Assembly (NCBI RefSeq): GCF_002005105.1
Contig: NZ_MSCV01000020.1
Location: 1 to 64,000, forward strand
DNA: 64,000 nt
Source: Methylocaldum sp. 14B
Lineage (GTDB): Bacteria > Pseudomonadota > Gammaproteobacteria > Methylococcales > Methylococcaceae
Direction of reading: 5' to 3'
Under the pieces are notes generated by a model. The model saw only the letters and a list, made by a program, of their open reading frames with translations, did not search any database and was not told the origin of the DNA. The position numbers and the translations under genes were made by a program. Positions 9,630-18,317 of this stretch are shown one piece after another (the stretch's first letter is position 1; each line of letters begins with the position of its first letter).

Positions 9630-10099
9630 TGGACGTCCTGATCATCAAATGGGTTCATATTCTGAGTTCGATGTTCCTGTTCGGCACCGGTATGGGAACC
9701 GCCTTTTTCAAGTTCACCACCGACCTCAGCCGCAATGTGCAGGCGATGGCGATCACCAACCGGCGTGTGGTGCTGGCCGATTGGCTGTTCACGACGCCGA
9801 CCGTCGTCGTCCAGCCGGTCTCGGGGTTCGCGCTTGCGGCGCTTTACGGTTATCCGCTGGATTCGCCGTGGCTGGTCGCGTCCGTGCTGATGTATATCAT
9901 CGCCGGGGGCTGCTGGCTGCCGGTCGTGTACCTTCAAATCCGCATGCGAAACGACTGCGACCGGGCGCTTGCCACCGGCGAGCCGTTGCCCGAGCGTTAT
10001 TGGCGAGATCTGAATAAGTGGTTTTGGCTGGGGGTGCCGGCCTTCATCGCCATGCTAGCTACGCTGTATCTGATGGTTTGCAAGCCGACATTCGTTTGA
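9629..10099 (+). CDS. DUF2269 integral membrane protein
   Basis: A 156-residue, four-helix membrane protein of the DUF2269 family (IIKWVHILSSMFLFGTGMGTAFF, VVQPVSGFALAALYG, VASVLMYIIAGGCWLPVVYLQ, VPAFIAMLATLYLM). Its ATG shares bases with the stop of the SDR-DoxX gene. Function unknown; the constant neighbourhood with SDR-DoxX and DUF4166 proteins suggests one membrane-associated redox or lipid process. Confidence 0.85.
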   Translation: MDVLIIKWVHILSSMFLFGTGMGTAFFKFTTDLSRNVQAMAITNRRVVLADWLFTTPTVVVQPVSGFALAALYGYPLDSPWLVASVLMYIIAGGCWLPVVYLQIRMRNDCDRALATGEPLPERYWRDLNKWFWLGVPAFIAMLATLYLMVCKPTFV

Positions 10100-10111
10100 A
10101 AAGGGGGATTT

Positions 10112-10720
10112 ATGACCGTACGCCACATGCCCGTCGTTCGGCGGGTTCTCGGAGAAGAGCACTGGGCGCGGCTGGCTCCTGCCGTGCGCCGGCACTACGA
10201 CCTCTCGCCATCATTTGCAGAAGACATGACTCTCGATGGTGTGATGGACGAGATTCGCCATGCGCCCCTGGTCAAGCCTTGGCTGATGCTTGCCCGTTGG
10301 TTCAAGGCCTTGGTGCCTTATCCGGGCGATAATGTTCCCGTCAAGGTTCGGAATAGAACCGACCCGACGACCCCCGACTCCCTCTACTGGCATCGCACCT
10401 TCTCTTTCCCGGACGGCCGAGTTACCGAATTTCTGTCCCGAATGGAACCGGCCGGCAGAGGCCAGATCGTCGAGATTCTGCGCTTCGGGGTCGGCATCCG
10501 CATGAGGCTCAGCGTCGAGGACGGGGCGCTGGTGTTCACCGGATTGCAGCACTGCTGGAAACTGGGGCCGATGATGATCGGAATTCCCAATTGGGCACTG
10601 CTCGGGGATGCCGTTATCGTCGAGAGTCCGGTATCCGATGACGAAGTGCGCCTGGATTTCGAGATCGTTCACCCCTGGTTCGGGCGAACCTTTTCCTATT
10701 GCGGCCGGTTTCGGATGTAA
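10112..10720 (+). CDS. DUF4166 protein
   Basis: A 202-residue protein of the DUF4166 family, recognised from HYDLSP near the start, YWHRTFSFPDG in the middle and the WALLGDAVIVESP and FDFEIVHPWFGRTFSYCG-like end (here LDFEIVHPWFG). It follows the DUF2269 gene by 12 bases with an AAGGGGG ribosome site. DUF4166 domains often accompany or are fused to SDR-DoxX proteins. The biochemical role is unknown. Confidence 0.85.
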   Translation: MTVRHMPVVRRVLGEEHWARLAPAVRRHYDLSPSFAEDMTLDGVMDEIRHAPLVKPWLMLARWFKALVPYPGDNVPVKVRNRTDPTTPDSLYWHRTFSFPDGRVTEFLSRMEPAGRGQIVEILRFGVGIRMRLSVEDGALVFTGLQHCWKLGPMMIGIPNWALLGDAVIVESPVSDDEVRLDFEIVHPWFGRTFSYCGRFRM

Positions 10721-10775
10721 CGTATGCGGGCATGGACGCTCATTGTTCGCCGGTGGCCCGGCGGGACCGAAGGCG

Positions 10776-11681
10776 TTACGGCCGCGGAATGCGGAATTTA
10801 CGCCCTTCCGTCCGCAGCACTAGGCTGTCGGAGCGAATCTCCAGGAGTTCCGCGCCGCCTTGGATGCTGTCGCCCACCCGGTATTTTTTCATGTCGATGA
10901 TCGCAAACCGCTCTTCCGGCTGTTCGGAGTAGGCGAATACGTTGATCGTGATAGGGCCCACCCGCTGCTGAAAATCGATGGGCAAGGCATGGATGAACGG
11001 AATCGCGGGTTCGTCCGCGAGAGGCTGGGGCGGCAGGTCGCGAGTTTCCGGCGCGCTTGCGGGAGCGCGGAATGCGACTGGAGGGTTGGCGTTTTCGCTC
11101 GCAGCAGATTCCGTTAGAGTTTCCTGATCGATCGGTTGCCGGGTTTTTTCCGCCGGCTTAACGAGCCGCTTTTCGGTTACCGGCGTCGGGGAGCGTTCCG
11201 TAGATTCTGAGGGCGCGGATTTGGGCTTGGAAGGTTTTGGGGGTGTAACCGGCGGATTGACGGGATCGTCGGCCTTCGCTCCTGGGCGTTGGGCTGCCGG
11301 TGCCTGCTCAGTCTGAGCGAGTGCCGGTGGCATATCTTTCGCGGGCTGAGGGAGTTCCTCGGGACTCGATATCACCGGGGCTGACTCCGGTGGAACCGGC
11401 GTGACGCCGGGTGCGGCGGCGTTCTTAATCGCGGCGGGTTCAACGGTTGGTCCGGCCGATTCGGCCACGGTGGGCTGCGTTACCGGTCCAGTGTTTCCCC
11501 ATCGAGTGAGCCAAAGATAGCCCAGGACGGCGCCGTTAAGCACGATGAGAAACGCTGCCGACCACGCCAGACCGCGGCGCCGCGGCGGTGCTTGATCGAG
11601 CGGGATGGGAACGGGCGGCGCGGCTTGGCCCGCTTGCCGTTCGCGTTCCGATTTTCGGAGTGCTTCGAGAATGTAGGACAT
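10776..11681 (-). CDS. gspB: General secretion pathway protein B (GspB/ExeB-like)
   Basis: A 301-residue bitopic inner-membrane protein. It begins SYILEALRKSERERQ, the classic GspB start, has one membrane helix at about 40-58 (AAFLIVLNGAVLGYLWL), then a long Pro/Ala-rich periplasmic linker, and ends in the GspB domain (VGPITINVFAYSEQPEERFAIIDMK and the RVGDSIQGGAELLEI segment). In type II secretion GspB works with the ATPase GspA to get the secretin through the peptidoglycan. The ATPase gene lies 16 bases upstream on the same strand. No other type II secretion gene is in the window. Confidence 0.92.
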   Translation of the reverse strand: MSYILEALRKSERERQAGQAAPPVPIPLDQAPPRRRGLAWSAAFLIVLNGAVLGYLWLTRWGNTGPVTQPTVAESAGPTVEPAAIKNAAAPGVTPVPPESAPVISSPEELPQPAKDMPPALAQTEQAPAAQRPGAKADDPVNPPVTPPKPSKPKSAPSESTERSPTPVTEKRLVKPAEKTRQPIDQETLTESAASENANPPVAFRAPASAPETRDLPPQPLADEPAIPFIHALPIDFQQRVGPITINVFAYSEQPEERFAIIDMKKYRVGDSIQGGAELLEIRSDSLVLRTEGRKFRIPRP

Positions 11682-11697
11682 CGGCGCTGTTCCGGTT

Positions 11698-13401
11698 TTA
11701 TCGAGGACCTGAGGTTAACCTGGGAATGCCTGGATCATCGGCTCTTTTGACAAGATAAATCATGGTATAGGGACCCGCTACGCCGTCCGGATTCAGCCCG
11801 TGTTCCACCTGAAAGGCGACCACGCGGGCCTTGAGTTTTGTGTCGAAATAGTCGTCGGCTCCGTCTTCAGCCGGTGCACGCAGCATCCGTCTCAACCACC
11901 TCACGGCTTCACCTTTGCTGCCCGCGACTAACGTTCTGGCGTCGCCCTTGGGCGGCTTCCAGAGCAAAGCGGCACCGCCCCGCCAAAATGGAAGAATGTC
12001 CGCGAGTTCGAAAGCATGGCGTTGAGTACCGAAGCTCAGCTCGATCTTGTCGTCGCGGATGCCGACCAGGACCGCATAGCGCTTCGTGCCGTCCGGCACT
12101 GCGAATTCCAGTACGGCCGGATGATCGAGGCTTCGCAGTTGGAACCAGTTGCCGTTGGTCGACAGACAGTGCAATCCCTTTTGTTCGGCAAATTGGCAAA
12201 AGTCGGTCGCGTCGACCGGCGGCTCGATTTGCCACAAAGCCAGGAGTCGGGCAAAAGCCTTGTCGCGGGTCAGGCCGGAGTCTGACATCAACTCGGCAAA
12301 CACCGGCTCGGGAGCGCGCGCTGCGGTGGGGGGCGCGTCTGCGGTTTTCTCGGGCTCCGGGGCGCTTTTCGGCGCGGTTGAGGGCGCTGAAGGAACCGGG
12401 GCATCCGGCTTCGGCTGAACAATGGGCGGATCGTCGGCCAAAAGCGGACCCAGCAGAGCCGATAAGTGACGCGGTATGACAGCCGGGTCGGAACGGAGCG
12501 CAAGGCCTGCATAGATCGACCCGCAAACGGCGAGTACGGTCAGAAGGCCAAAGGGCGTAACGGCTGAAAAGCGTACGGAGCGTGTAATGTCGGCTTTCGG
12601 CATCAGCTCGTTGGCGGCTTTCCGGGCAATTGCATAGCCCGCTTTGCTTTTTCCAAGGGTGTAAACGCCCAACAATGCCCGGTCGCAAATAAGATTAATG
12701 AGACGCGGAATTCCGCCCGACCGGCGACAGATTTCACCGACCGCCAGCCGGCTGAACAGCGTATCTCTGGCGCCGCTGACGGCCAGGCGATGCCGGATGT
12801 AGGCCATCGTTTCCCGGAAATTCAGCGGACGCAGGTGAAACCGCGCGGAAATCCGTTGCGAAAGCTGCCGCAAGTTCGGCTGAGCCAAAAGAATGCCGAG
12901 TTCGGGTTGTCCGACCAGGATGATTTGCAGCAGCTTGGCCTGGTTGGTTTCGAGATTGGTAAGCAGCCGGATCTGTTCCAGCACTTCGAAGCTGAGGTTC
13001 TGCGCTTCGTCGATCAGGACGATGGTCCGTCGCCCCCGTGCGTGGATTTCGAGCAGATGCCGGTTCAGCAGGTCGATCAATTGCTTCAGGCTGGCCCGCT
13101 CTTCGGGATAAGCAATGTGCAGTTCGTCGCAAATGCTGGCGAGCAGTTCGCGGGGGTTCAGCCGGGGGTTGAAAATCAGGGCGAGATCGACGTCTTCGGG
13201 CAGTTGGTCGAGCAGACAGCGGCACAAGGTGGTTTTTCCCGTGCCGACTTCGCCCGTCAGCACGACGAATCCTCCGCCGACACTGATCCCGTACAAAAGA
13301 TGAGCCAGCGCCTCTTGGTGCTGGGGACTCAGATAGAGATAGCGCGGATTCGGGGCAATGGAAAAGGGGGGCTCGCTGAGCTGAAAATACGGCGCGTACA
13401 T
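11698..13401 (-). CDS. gspA: ExeA/GspA-family AAA ATPase with peptidoglycan-binding domain
   Basis: A 567-residue protein. The cytoplasmic AAA domain (1-265) has Walker A GEVGTGKTT near residue 50 and Walker B IVLIDEAQNL near 127. A membrane helix follows at about 288-306, then a Pro/Ala-rich linker. The C-terminus has a region resembling the GspA periplasmic domain and a peptidoglycan-binding repeat (LRRMLRAP, VVAFQVEHGLNPDGVAGPYTM). In Aeromonas ExeA and ExeB help place the secretin. Gene order ExeA then GspB is conserved here. Confidence 0.92.
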   Translation of the reverse strand: MYAPYFQLSEPPFSIAPNPRYLYLSPQHQEALAHLLYGISVGGGFVVLTGEVGTGKTTLCRCLLDQLPEDVDLALIFNPRLNPRELLASICDELHIAYPEERASLKQLIDLLNRHLLEIHARGRRTIVLIDEAQNLSFEVLEQIRLLTNLETNQAKLLQIILVGQPELGILLAQPNLRQLSQRISARFHLRPLNFRETMAYIRHRLAVSGARDTLFSRLAVGEICRRSGGIPRLINLICDRALLGVYTLGKSKAGYAIARKAANELMPKADITRSVRFSAVTPFGLLTVLAVCGSIYAGLALRSDPAVIPRHLSALLGPLLADDPPIVQPKPDAPVPSAPSTAPKSAPEPEKTADAPPTAARAPEPVFAELMSDSGLTRDKAFARLLALWQIEPPVDATDFCQFAEQKGLHCLSTNGNWFQLRSLDHPAVLEFAVPDGTKRYAVLVGIRDDKIELSFGTQRHAFELADILPFWRGGAALLWKPPKGDARTLVAGSKGEAVRWLRRMLRAPAEDGADDYFDTKLKARVVAFQVEHGLNPDGVAGPYTMIYLVKRADDPGIPRLTSGPR

Positions 13402-13525
13402 GATGGTGAGCGAGTTCCCCTAGTGCCATTTGGATTGCGATTCTGATCCGACGATATCATTGCGTCGAAGGGGACTGTCAAGTTTATGTACCCCAAACGG
13501 TGCTTCGCCGGAAATCCTGGTCTTA

Positions 13526-13639
13526 GAGCCTATCTCAGTAGGCCGTTCGCTCTGAGCCCTTCGACGGGCCTGTCCTGAGCCCTTCGACTTAGCTCAGGAC
13601 AGGCCCGTCGAAGGGTTTGGGACTTACTGGCATAGGCTC
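13526..13639. mobile_element. 114-bp MITE-like element, TTA target duplication
   Basis: The ends are imperfect inverted repeats: GAGCCTATCTCAGTAGG on the left and GAGCCTATGCCAGTAAG when the right end is read on the minus strand. Both sides are flanked by TTA. The interior is a long hairpin built on CTTCGACGGGCCTGTCCTGAGC and its complement. There is no coding capacity. A related copy is at 59228, and the inner hairpin is also nested in the repeat block at 24550. Confidence 0.75.
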
Positions 13640-13680
13640 TTAGCTCTTAGCCCTTCCACCCGCTCCGAGATTCGAAGCTT

Positions 13681-14133
13681 CTATGGCTCGGAACCCGAAG
13701 ATCGAGCCATCATCCAGATCAGCATCTCCTCGCTAACATCGTCGGCTGCCGCTGATTCAGGTGATTGCTGAGTAACTAATGATTCCGCCTTCCGCAATTG
13801 CAGGAGGTGCTCGACGGCCTCGTTGATCGTCATTCGCTGTTCCTTGGCCAGCTTGGCCAAGGCGGCGTAGGTGCTTTTCTTGAGGCTCATCCGCTGCAAG
13901 TTCTCCGAGCACCGGCGCTGGTTCAGGGCGTTCTGCAGGCGTTTCCAGCCGGTGTCGTTCAAATGGCGTTCGATCCACGCGTTCAACTGGTGGTGATCCG
14001 AACAGAGATTGAGCTGTTCGGCTGCGACGCGATCATGAGTTACTAATATTTCCGGCGCCTTATCGGGTTCTGTGAGCATACGCCGCAAGTAACTCAGCGC
14101 CGCCGCGTATTTTTCCGGTTTGAGTCCGCGCAT
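13681..14133 (-). CDS. MatP-like ribbon-helix-helix DNA-binding protein
   Basis: A 150-residue protein. Residues 50-115 resemble Escherichia coli MatP, the Ter-macrodomain organiser: LNAWIERHLN against VNGWIDKHMN, then RLQNALNQRR against RMKQTIRARR, then LAKLAKEQRMTINEAVEHLL against [20 protein letters not shown]. The last part is a ribbon-helix-helix. Residues 30-45 and the C-terminal tail are not recognisable. The similarity was judged by eye. Two palindrome copies (TGAGTWACTMA) lie inside the gene and more lie just upstream, which would fit an autoregulated or site-marking DNA binder. It could also be a plasmid- or phage-derived RHH protein. Confidence 0.6.
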   Translation of the reverse strand: MRGLKPEKYAAALSYLRRMLTEPDKAPEILVTHDRVAAEQLNLCSDHHQLNAWIERHLNDTGWKRLQNALNQRRCSENLQRMSLKKSTYAALAKLAKEQRMTINEAVEHLLQLRKAESLVTQQSPESAAADDVSEEMLIWMMARSSGSEP

Positions 14134-14210
14134 GGATAGCCCTCATTAGTTACTCATTTTTATGGAAACATTCCAACTGAAGCCGTGAGTTCAAATTTGT
14201 GAGTAACTCA
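13769..14210. repeat. Five copies of an 11-bp palindrome, TGAGTWACTMA
   Basis: Copies: 13769-13779 TGAGTAACTAA, 14036-14046 TGAGTTACTAA, 14086-14096 CAAGTAACTCA (degenerate), 14146-14156 TTAGTTACTCA, and 14200-14210 TGAGTAACTCA, which is a perfect inverted repeat around one base. Three lie inside the MatP-like gene and two just before it. I noticed no similar group elsewhere in the window, though I did not scan exhaustively. Confidence 0.7.
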
Positions 14211-14385
14211 TGAGTATTAAGGCCAAGTTCGGATGAGAGGTCAATCCTCCGCTTAAACAGGGCCGGGAAAAAACGGCCTTCGTGGCTGTCGTATAAAGAA
14301 TGGCGCAGCGGGCGCCAAAATCGGGCTAATCCGCCGTATCGTGCTGTGGAGAGCGACCGAATACGAGCACAGGGAGAACGACATC

Positions 14386-15453
14386 ATGGACGGTTTCAGC
14401 GTGTTGCGAAATATTGGCGGAATGCTATTGACTGCCGGGCTGGCCATCTTGAGCGTGGGCGCGGATGCCGAAGCGGAGCGTCTACCCGCCTACGGCGTCG
14501 ATCTTGAACAGACCTCGGTCTCGGGGATTTCCTCGGGCGCTTATCTGGCGGTGCAGTTCCATGTCGCCCATTCCGGTATCGTCCGCGGCGCCGGGGTCAT
14601 CGCCGGCGGACCGTATTACTGCGCCGAGAACAACTCCGGCAGGGCAACACGGAACTGTATGAAACCCGATGAAACCCATCCTGTCCCCGATGCCGCGCAT
14701 CTCAAGAATCTTACCGACCAGCTTGCGCAGTCCGGTGCCATCGACGATCCCGTTCAACTTCGGGCCGACCGGGTGTGGTTATTTTCCGGTACCGAAGATC
14801 GGGTCGTCGAACAGCCGGTGATGGACGCCTTGTTTCGTTATTACCGGTCTTATGTGGGCGATGACGGGATCGTCTACAAGAAAGACCTGGACGCAGGGCA
14901 TGCCATGATTACGGAAACCGACGGAGCCGCCTGCTCCTATACGGGGCCTCCGTTCCTCAACGACTGCGACTACGATGCGGCAGGAGCTCTGCTGGCTCAC
15001 AGCCATGGGCCGCTCGAACCGCCCGCCGCCGAGCCCGGCGGGCGTTTCGTCGCGTTCGATCAGAACGAATTTCTGCCCGACCGGAAGGCCCACGATCACA
15101 GCATGAGCGATTCGGGGATGGCGTATATTCCGGATTCGTGTAATACCAGGCGTTGCCGGGTGCATGTCGCCTTCCACGGCTGTTTGCAAAACGAGGATAA
15201 AGTCGGCGACGCCTTTTACCGGCAGGCGGGCTACAACCGCTGGGCCGACACCAACGATCTGATCGTCCTATATCCGCAGACGGAAGCGCGCTATGGCTGG
15301 GGATGGCCGTTCTGGACTTTGAATTTCGTATGGAATCCCAATGCCTGTTGGGACTGGTGGGGGTATGACAGCGCCGATTATCACACCAAGAACGGACCGC
15401 AGATCGAAGCGATCCGGGGCATGCTCGATAGACTGGCGGAAACGCGGCCGTGA
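14386..15453 (+). CDS. Secreted PHB-depolymerase-like esterase
   Basis: A 355-residue alpha/beta-hydrolase of the extracellular short-chain polyhydroxyalkanoate depolymerase (type 2 catalytic domain) family. A signal peptide covers about residues 1-30. The nucleophile elbow is GISSG near residue 51, the Asp is in the SGTEDRVV region and the His in LDAGHAM. The C-terminal part has HGCLQNEDKVGDAFY and WGWPFW signatures of the family. The ATG at 14386 has AGGGAG 9 bases upstream. Whether it digests polymer outside the cell or another ester cannot be told. It is a single gene followed by the hairpin array. Confidence 0.85.
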   Translation: MDGFSVLRNIGGMLLTAGLAILSVGADAEAERLPAYGVDLEQTSVSGISSGAYLAVQFHVAHSGIVRGAGVIAGGPYYCAENNSGRATRNCMKPDETHPVPDAAHLKNLTDQLAQSGAIDDPVQLRADRVWLFSGTEDRVVEQPVMDALFRYYRSYVGDDGIVYKKDLDAGHAMITETDGAACSYTGPPFLNDCDYDAAGALLAHSHGPLEPPAAEPGGRFVAFDQNEFLPDRKAHDHSMSDSGMAYIPDSCNTRRCRVHVAFHGCLQNEDKVGDAFYRQAGYNRWADTNDLIVLYPQTEARYGWGWPFWTLNFVWNPNACWDWWGYDSADYHTKNGPQIEAIRGMLDRLAETRP

Positions 15454-15478
15454 CGATGGGCGAGTGTATTATTAATCA

Positions 15479-15617
15479 GGCCCGTAAATACCCTCCTGGT
15501 ATTTCGGGCCGCCGCCCAGGCCCGGTACACGCCCGGCCTGGGCTCACGCGGCTTGTCGCCGCGCCGGGGCATCCCTGCCCCGGATTAACCCGGCCTATAT
15601 TTATAGGCCGGGTTAAT
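15479..15617. repeat. Array of five consecutive hairpins between convergent genes
   Basis: Five different stem-loops stand almost end to end: 15479-15510 (GGCCCG..., loop CTCCT), 15514-15543 (GCCCAGGCC/GGCCTGGGC), 15548-15562 (GCGGC TTGTC GCCGC), 15564-15583 (CCGGGGCA TCCC TGCCCCGG) and 15584-15617 (a perfect 16-bp stem, ATTAACCCGGCCTATA, with a 2-base loop). The last could end transcription from either side, but there is no clear U-tract. No reading frame of note. Confidence 0.85.
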
Positions 15618-15659
15618 AAATCTTCCAATCATCGGCTTTCTGAAGGGAGAACCCGACGA

Positions 15660-16082
15660 TCAGTCCCAACCGACGACGTCGTAACCGCGTTCCTGCAAGC
15701 ATCGGTTCACGAACGACTGATAAGCGGGATCCGGCCCCGAGCGGCCGAACATGGATCGAATCAGCCCTGCCGCCGCGCCGCTCGCGGCGCCGATAGCAGA
15801 GCCGGCGCCGGCCGACCCGACCACGGCCCCGCCGACCGCCCCGGTCGCCGCGCCCATGGCGGCGCCGCCTACCGTGTTTCTGGCGGCCCGGCCGGCGCCG
15901 GTTGCGCGAGAGTCTGCGCCGGCCGCTTCGGCCAAGGACTTGCACTCGGCGATATCCTGATCGGCGGCAACTTGTCCTACATTCTGAAGATGCTCGTTGG
16001 GGTAGAGTACCGGTCTCGCGGTGGCGCAGCCGCCCAAAGCCGTCACCAGCGCGAGAACGATCAATCCAGCGGCGGGTTTCAT
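15660..16082 (-). CDS. Glycine-zipper lipoprotein
   Basis: A 140-residue lipoprotein. The signal sequence ends in a lipobox (LGGC, Cys 19). The mature part has a cysteine-containing stretch (DIAECKSLAEAAGADS) and then long glycine-zipper runs (GGAAMGAATGAVGGAVVG, GAASGAAAGL), followed by a C-terminal domain with FVNRCLQERGYDVVGW. Proteins of this layout sit in the outer membrane and are linked to envelope stress; the exact role is unknown. The last residues with two cysteines could form a disulphide. Confidence 0.8.
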   Translation of the reverse strand: MKPAAGLIVLALVTALGGCATARPVLYPNEHLQNVGQVAADQDIAECKSLAEAAGADSRATGAGRAARNTVGGAAMGAATGAVGGAVVGSAGAGSAIGAASGAAAGLIRSMFGRSGPDPAYQSFVNRCLQERGYDVVGWD

Positions 16083-16400
16083 ACGTTATCCTCCATAGTC
16101 GGGCATTCCTTGCGGACCCAATGCGCTTTCTCGCCGTCCGTCATCTTTAGAGGGAGACAGTATTGTCGGTGCTTAATTCCCTTTCATTAAGGTCCCGCAA
16201 TCGCGTCTCGAGACCGAATGGGAGTGTTCATGATTGTCGGATGACTCTTCCCATCACTTGGCGGGCAACTACGAGCCCCTGAAAAGGTCTGAACACAATG
16301 TAAGCCCTTGAAACGAATGTTGAAAGGAGATGCCGGAACGGTTGACCGATGTCGGCGATGTCCGACGATCCATCGAATACCGAGGTGACAGGAGGTTGTT
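16083..16400. other. Divergent intergenic region
   Basis: About 320 bases between the minus-strand glycine-zipper gene and the plus-strand OmpA-like gene. It should carry both promoters. I see no gene, strong hairpin or known repeat in it. Confidence 0.5.
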
Positions 16401-17000
16401 ATGAATAGGCGATGGCTTGCAATAGGCTTGTGCTCATTGATGGTGGTGGGCTGTGCGACCGATCCGCACACTGGTGAGAAGCGTCCGTTGGGCAAAGTCG
16501 TGGGCGTGGACCGCTCGGGACGAGCGATACGGCTGGCGCTCGAGGATGCCGGTGTAGAGGTGCAACGTACCACGGAAAACACTCTCGACTTGGATGTCCC
16601 GTTCGCATTCGGGTCCGCCAGCCTGACGCCGCAGGTGCAAAGCACGCTGAAATCGGTGGCCTCGGTTCTGAACCAATACCCTGAATCAACCGTCACCGTC
16701 ACCGGACATGCCGACGACATCGGCTCGGACAAGGGCAACCAACGGCTCTCCGAGCAACGTGCCGGCGCGGTAGCGGGTTACCTGACATCCAACGGAGTGA
16801 ACGCCGCCCGCATTTCGCAAGAAGGCATGGGGGAGAGAATGCCGAAAACCGCGAGCACAGACGAGGCCGTCCGGGCGCAAAACCGGCGCGTGGAACTGAC
16901 GATCGTAACCCATCGAGACGTTGGGAAGGAGACTTCAGCGCGTCCGCCTTCGGAAAGTCCGGCTGCGCCAAGGACTTATCCGCCGTCGGGAAGCGAATGA
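16401..17000 (+). CDS. OmpA-family peptidoglycan-binding lipoprotein
   Basis: A 199-residue lipoprotein preceded by GGAGG. The lipobox is MVVGC (Cys 18). An OmpA C-terminal domain spans about 60-172: DVPFAFGSASLTPQVQ, TVTVTGHADDIGSDKGNQRLSEQRA and the closing NRRVELTI. This domain binds diaminopimelate in peptidoglycan, so the protein ties the outer membrane to the cell wall. The tail after residue 175 is Pro/Ser-rich. It stands alone. Confidence 0.9.
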   Translation: MNRRWLAIGLCSLMVVGCATDPHTGEKRPLGKVVGVDRSGRAIRLALEDAGVEVQRTTENTLDLDVPFAFGSASLTPQVQSTLKSVASVLNQYPESTVTVTGHADDIGSDKGNQRLSEQRAGAVAGYLTSNGVNAARISQEGMGERMPKTASTDEAVRAQNRRVELTIVTHRDVGKETSARPPSESPAAPRTYPPSGSE

Positions 17001-17118
17001 GTTATTCCTGCTGAACGGCTTGGCTTGTGGCTGAAGGGCGGTGAAGCCGGAGCGCGCGATCCGCCTCACCGCTCGTGTGAAGGCTCTCTGCGTACGACGG
17101 ACGCTTTCACGCTTACGG

Positions 17119-17952
17119 TCAATTTCTGTCTGATAATCGGCCGTCCGGGTTCTTTTTTCTGGACAGCTTACTGTTCTTGTTTATAACGCCCGGAATGGAT
17201 TTGGTCGGTCTCGGGAACTTCTTTTTCAAAACGTCTACGCCGCTTTGAGGTTTGGCCAAGGGAACAAGATCTTTTCGGTTGAGGCGTTCCTGAACGATGT
17301 CGGTCCCCATACGCCGGTCCCGCTCTTCGACCAAGCCGGGTAACGCCTCGCCGTCGCGATTGAACGACCATTCCAGGACAGGGCCGCCCAGAGGCATCCT
17401 GTCGCCGCGTTTTCCGAACGGCGCCGAGTTCCAGACATGCCAGGTCTTGCCGTAGCTGTTCATTTTTCCTCTCATGAGTTCTTTCTCGGCTGCGTCGGGT
17501 ATCCCCGGCGCCGTGAGCTGGCCGGAAAGGATCTCGTAATTGTGGGGATGCCAGTATCTCTTTTCCTGCGCGGGCAGAGACTCGAACAGCGTTTCCGAGA
17601 TGATGTACTCGATGCCGATCAGATTGGCGTCGGCGGTGTTGCCGTCGAACAGCACGCACTGGGCAAAGTCCTCGTTGACTTGCCGGCAATAATGATGCGC
17701 CTCCATCTGATGGGATGGGTCCCTCTTGGCGACGTGGAAACCCGATAGATAGATATCCATCGGACGCAGGGGCGATTGGGTTTGCAGCATGGCAGCCCCG
17801 GATTCGAGCGCTCGGGTTTTTGTGGTTTTTTCCCGTCCTTCGGGTTGCACGCCGGGGGGCTTTTTCTTCGTGCTTTCACAGCCGGATATCACGGCTGCGA
17901 GTCCGAGCGCTGCGAGTATACCAATAGCATTGCCCAATGCCGGTTTGGCCAT
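17119..17952 (-). CDS. OBAP-family (DUF1264) lipoprotein
   Basis: A 277-residue exported protein. A signal peptide ends in a lipobox-like VISGC near residue 22. The remainder matches the oil-body-associated protein family: HHYCRQVNEDFAQCVLFDGN, IGIEYIISETLFESLP, KRYWHPHNYEILSGQL and the SYGKTWHVWN segment. OBAPs were described in plant seed oil bodies; bacterial members are common but uncharacterised. The start at 17952 has GGGAGG about 6 bases upstream; longer starts lack one. The basic tail (NSKLSRKKNPDGRL) is unusual. Confidence 0.85.
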   Translation of the reverse strand: MAKPALGNAIGILAALGLAAVISGCESTKKKPPGVQPEGREKTTKTRALESGAAMLQTQSPLRPMDIYLSGFHVAKRDPSHQMEAHHYCRQVNEDFAQCVLFDGNTADANLIGIEYIISETLFESLPAQEKRYWHPHNYEILSGQLTAPGIPDAAEKELMRGKMNSYGKTWHVWNSAPFGKRGDRMPLGGPVLEWSFNRDGEALPGLVEERDRRMGTDIVQERLNRKDLVPLAKPQSGVDVLKKKFPRPTKSIPGVINKNSKLSRKKNPDGRLSDRN

Positions 17953-18317
17953 ATTGTCCCTCCCAAAGAATTCGCCGATAACCCCCATGGGATTGTTCCT
18001 TTTCCCTCCGGATGGCAACAATAAGTGAATATACCTAAGATTGATATTTAGCCAGCGGCTTTTCACTGTCTGATCAGCTATTCGTCTCCGTCGCATGCCT
18101 GACATGCGAATGCCAGCGTCAGATAGGAAAGAAGTACGTCCGCAAAAGCTCGTAACAGAAAATCTTGCCTGCGCCGCAATGGCTTAGCCGGCCAGGAGGG
18201 ACCCGCCTTGGACAGGCGCTTGCGGCCCCATCCAAGTTCCTCGCCCTTTGTGCTAGGTGGCGACCCCCATAGAGACGGCATGGCACGCTCTCCTTTCGGC
18301 GAGTTTGAGGCGACTCT

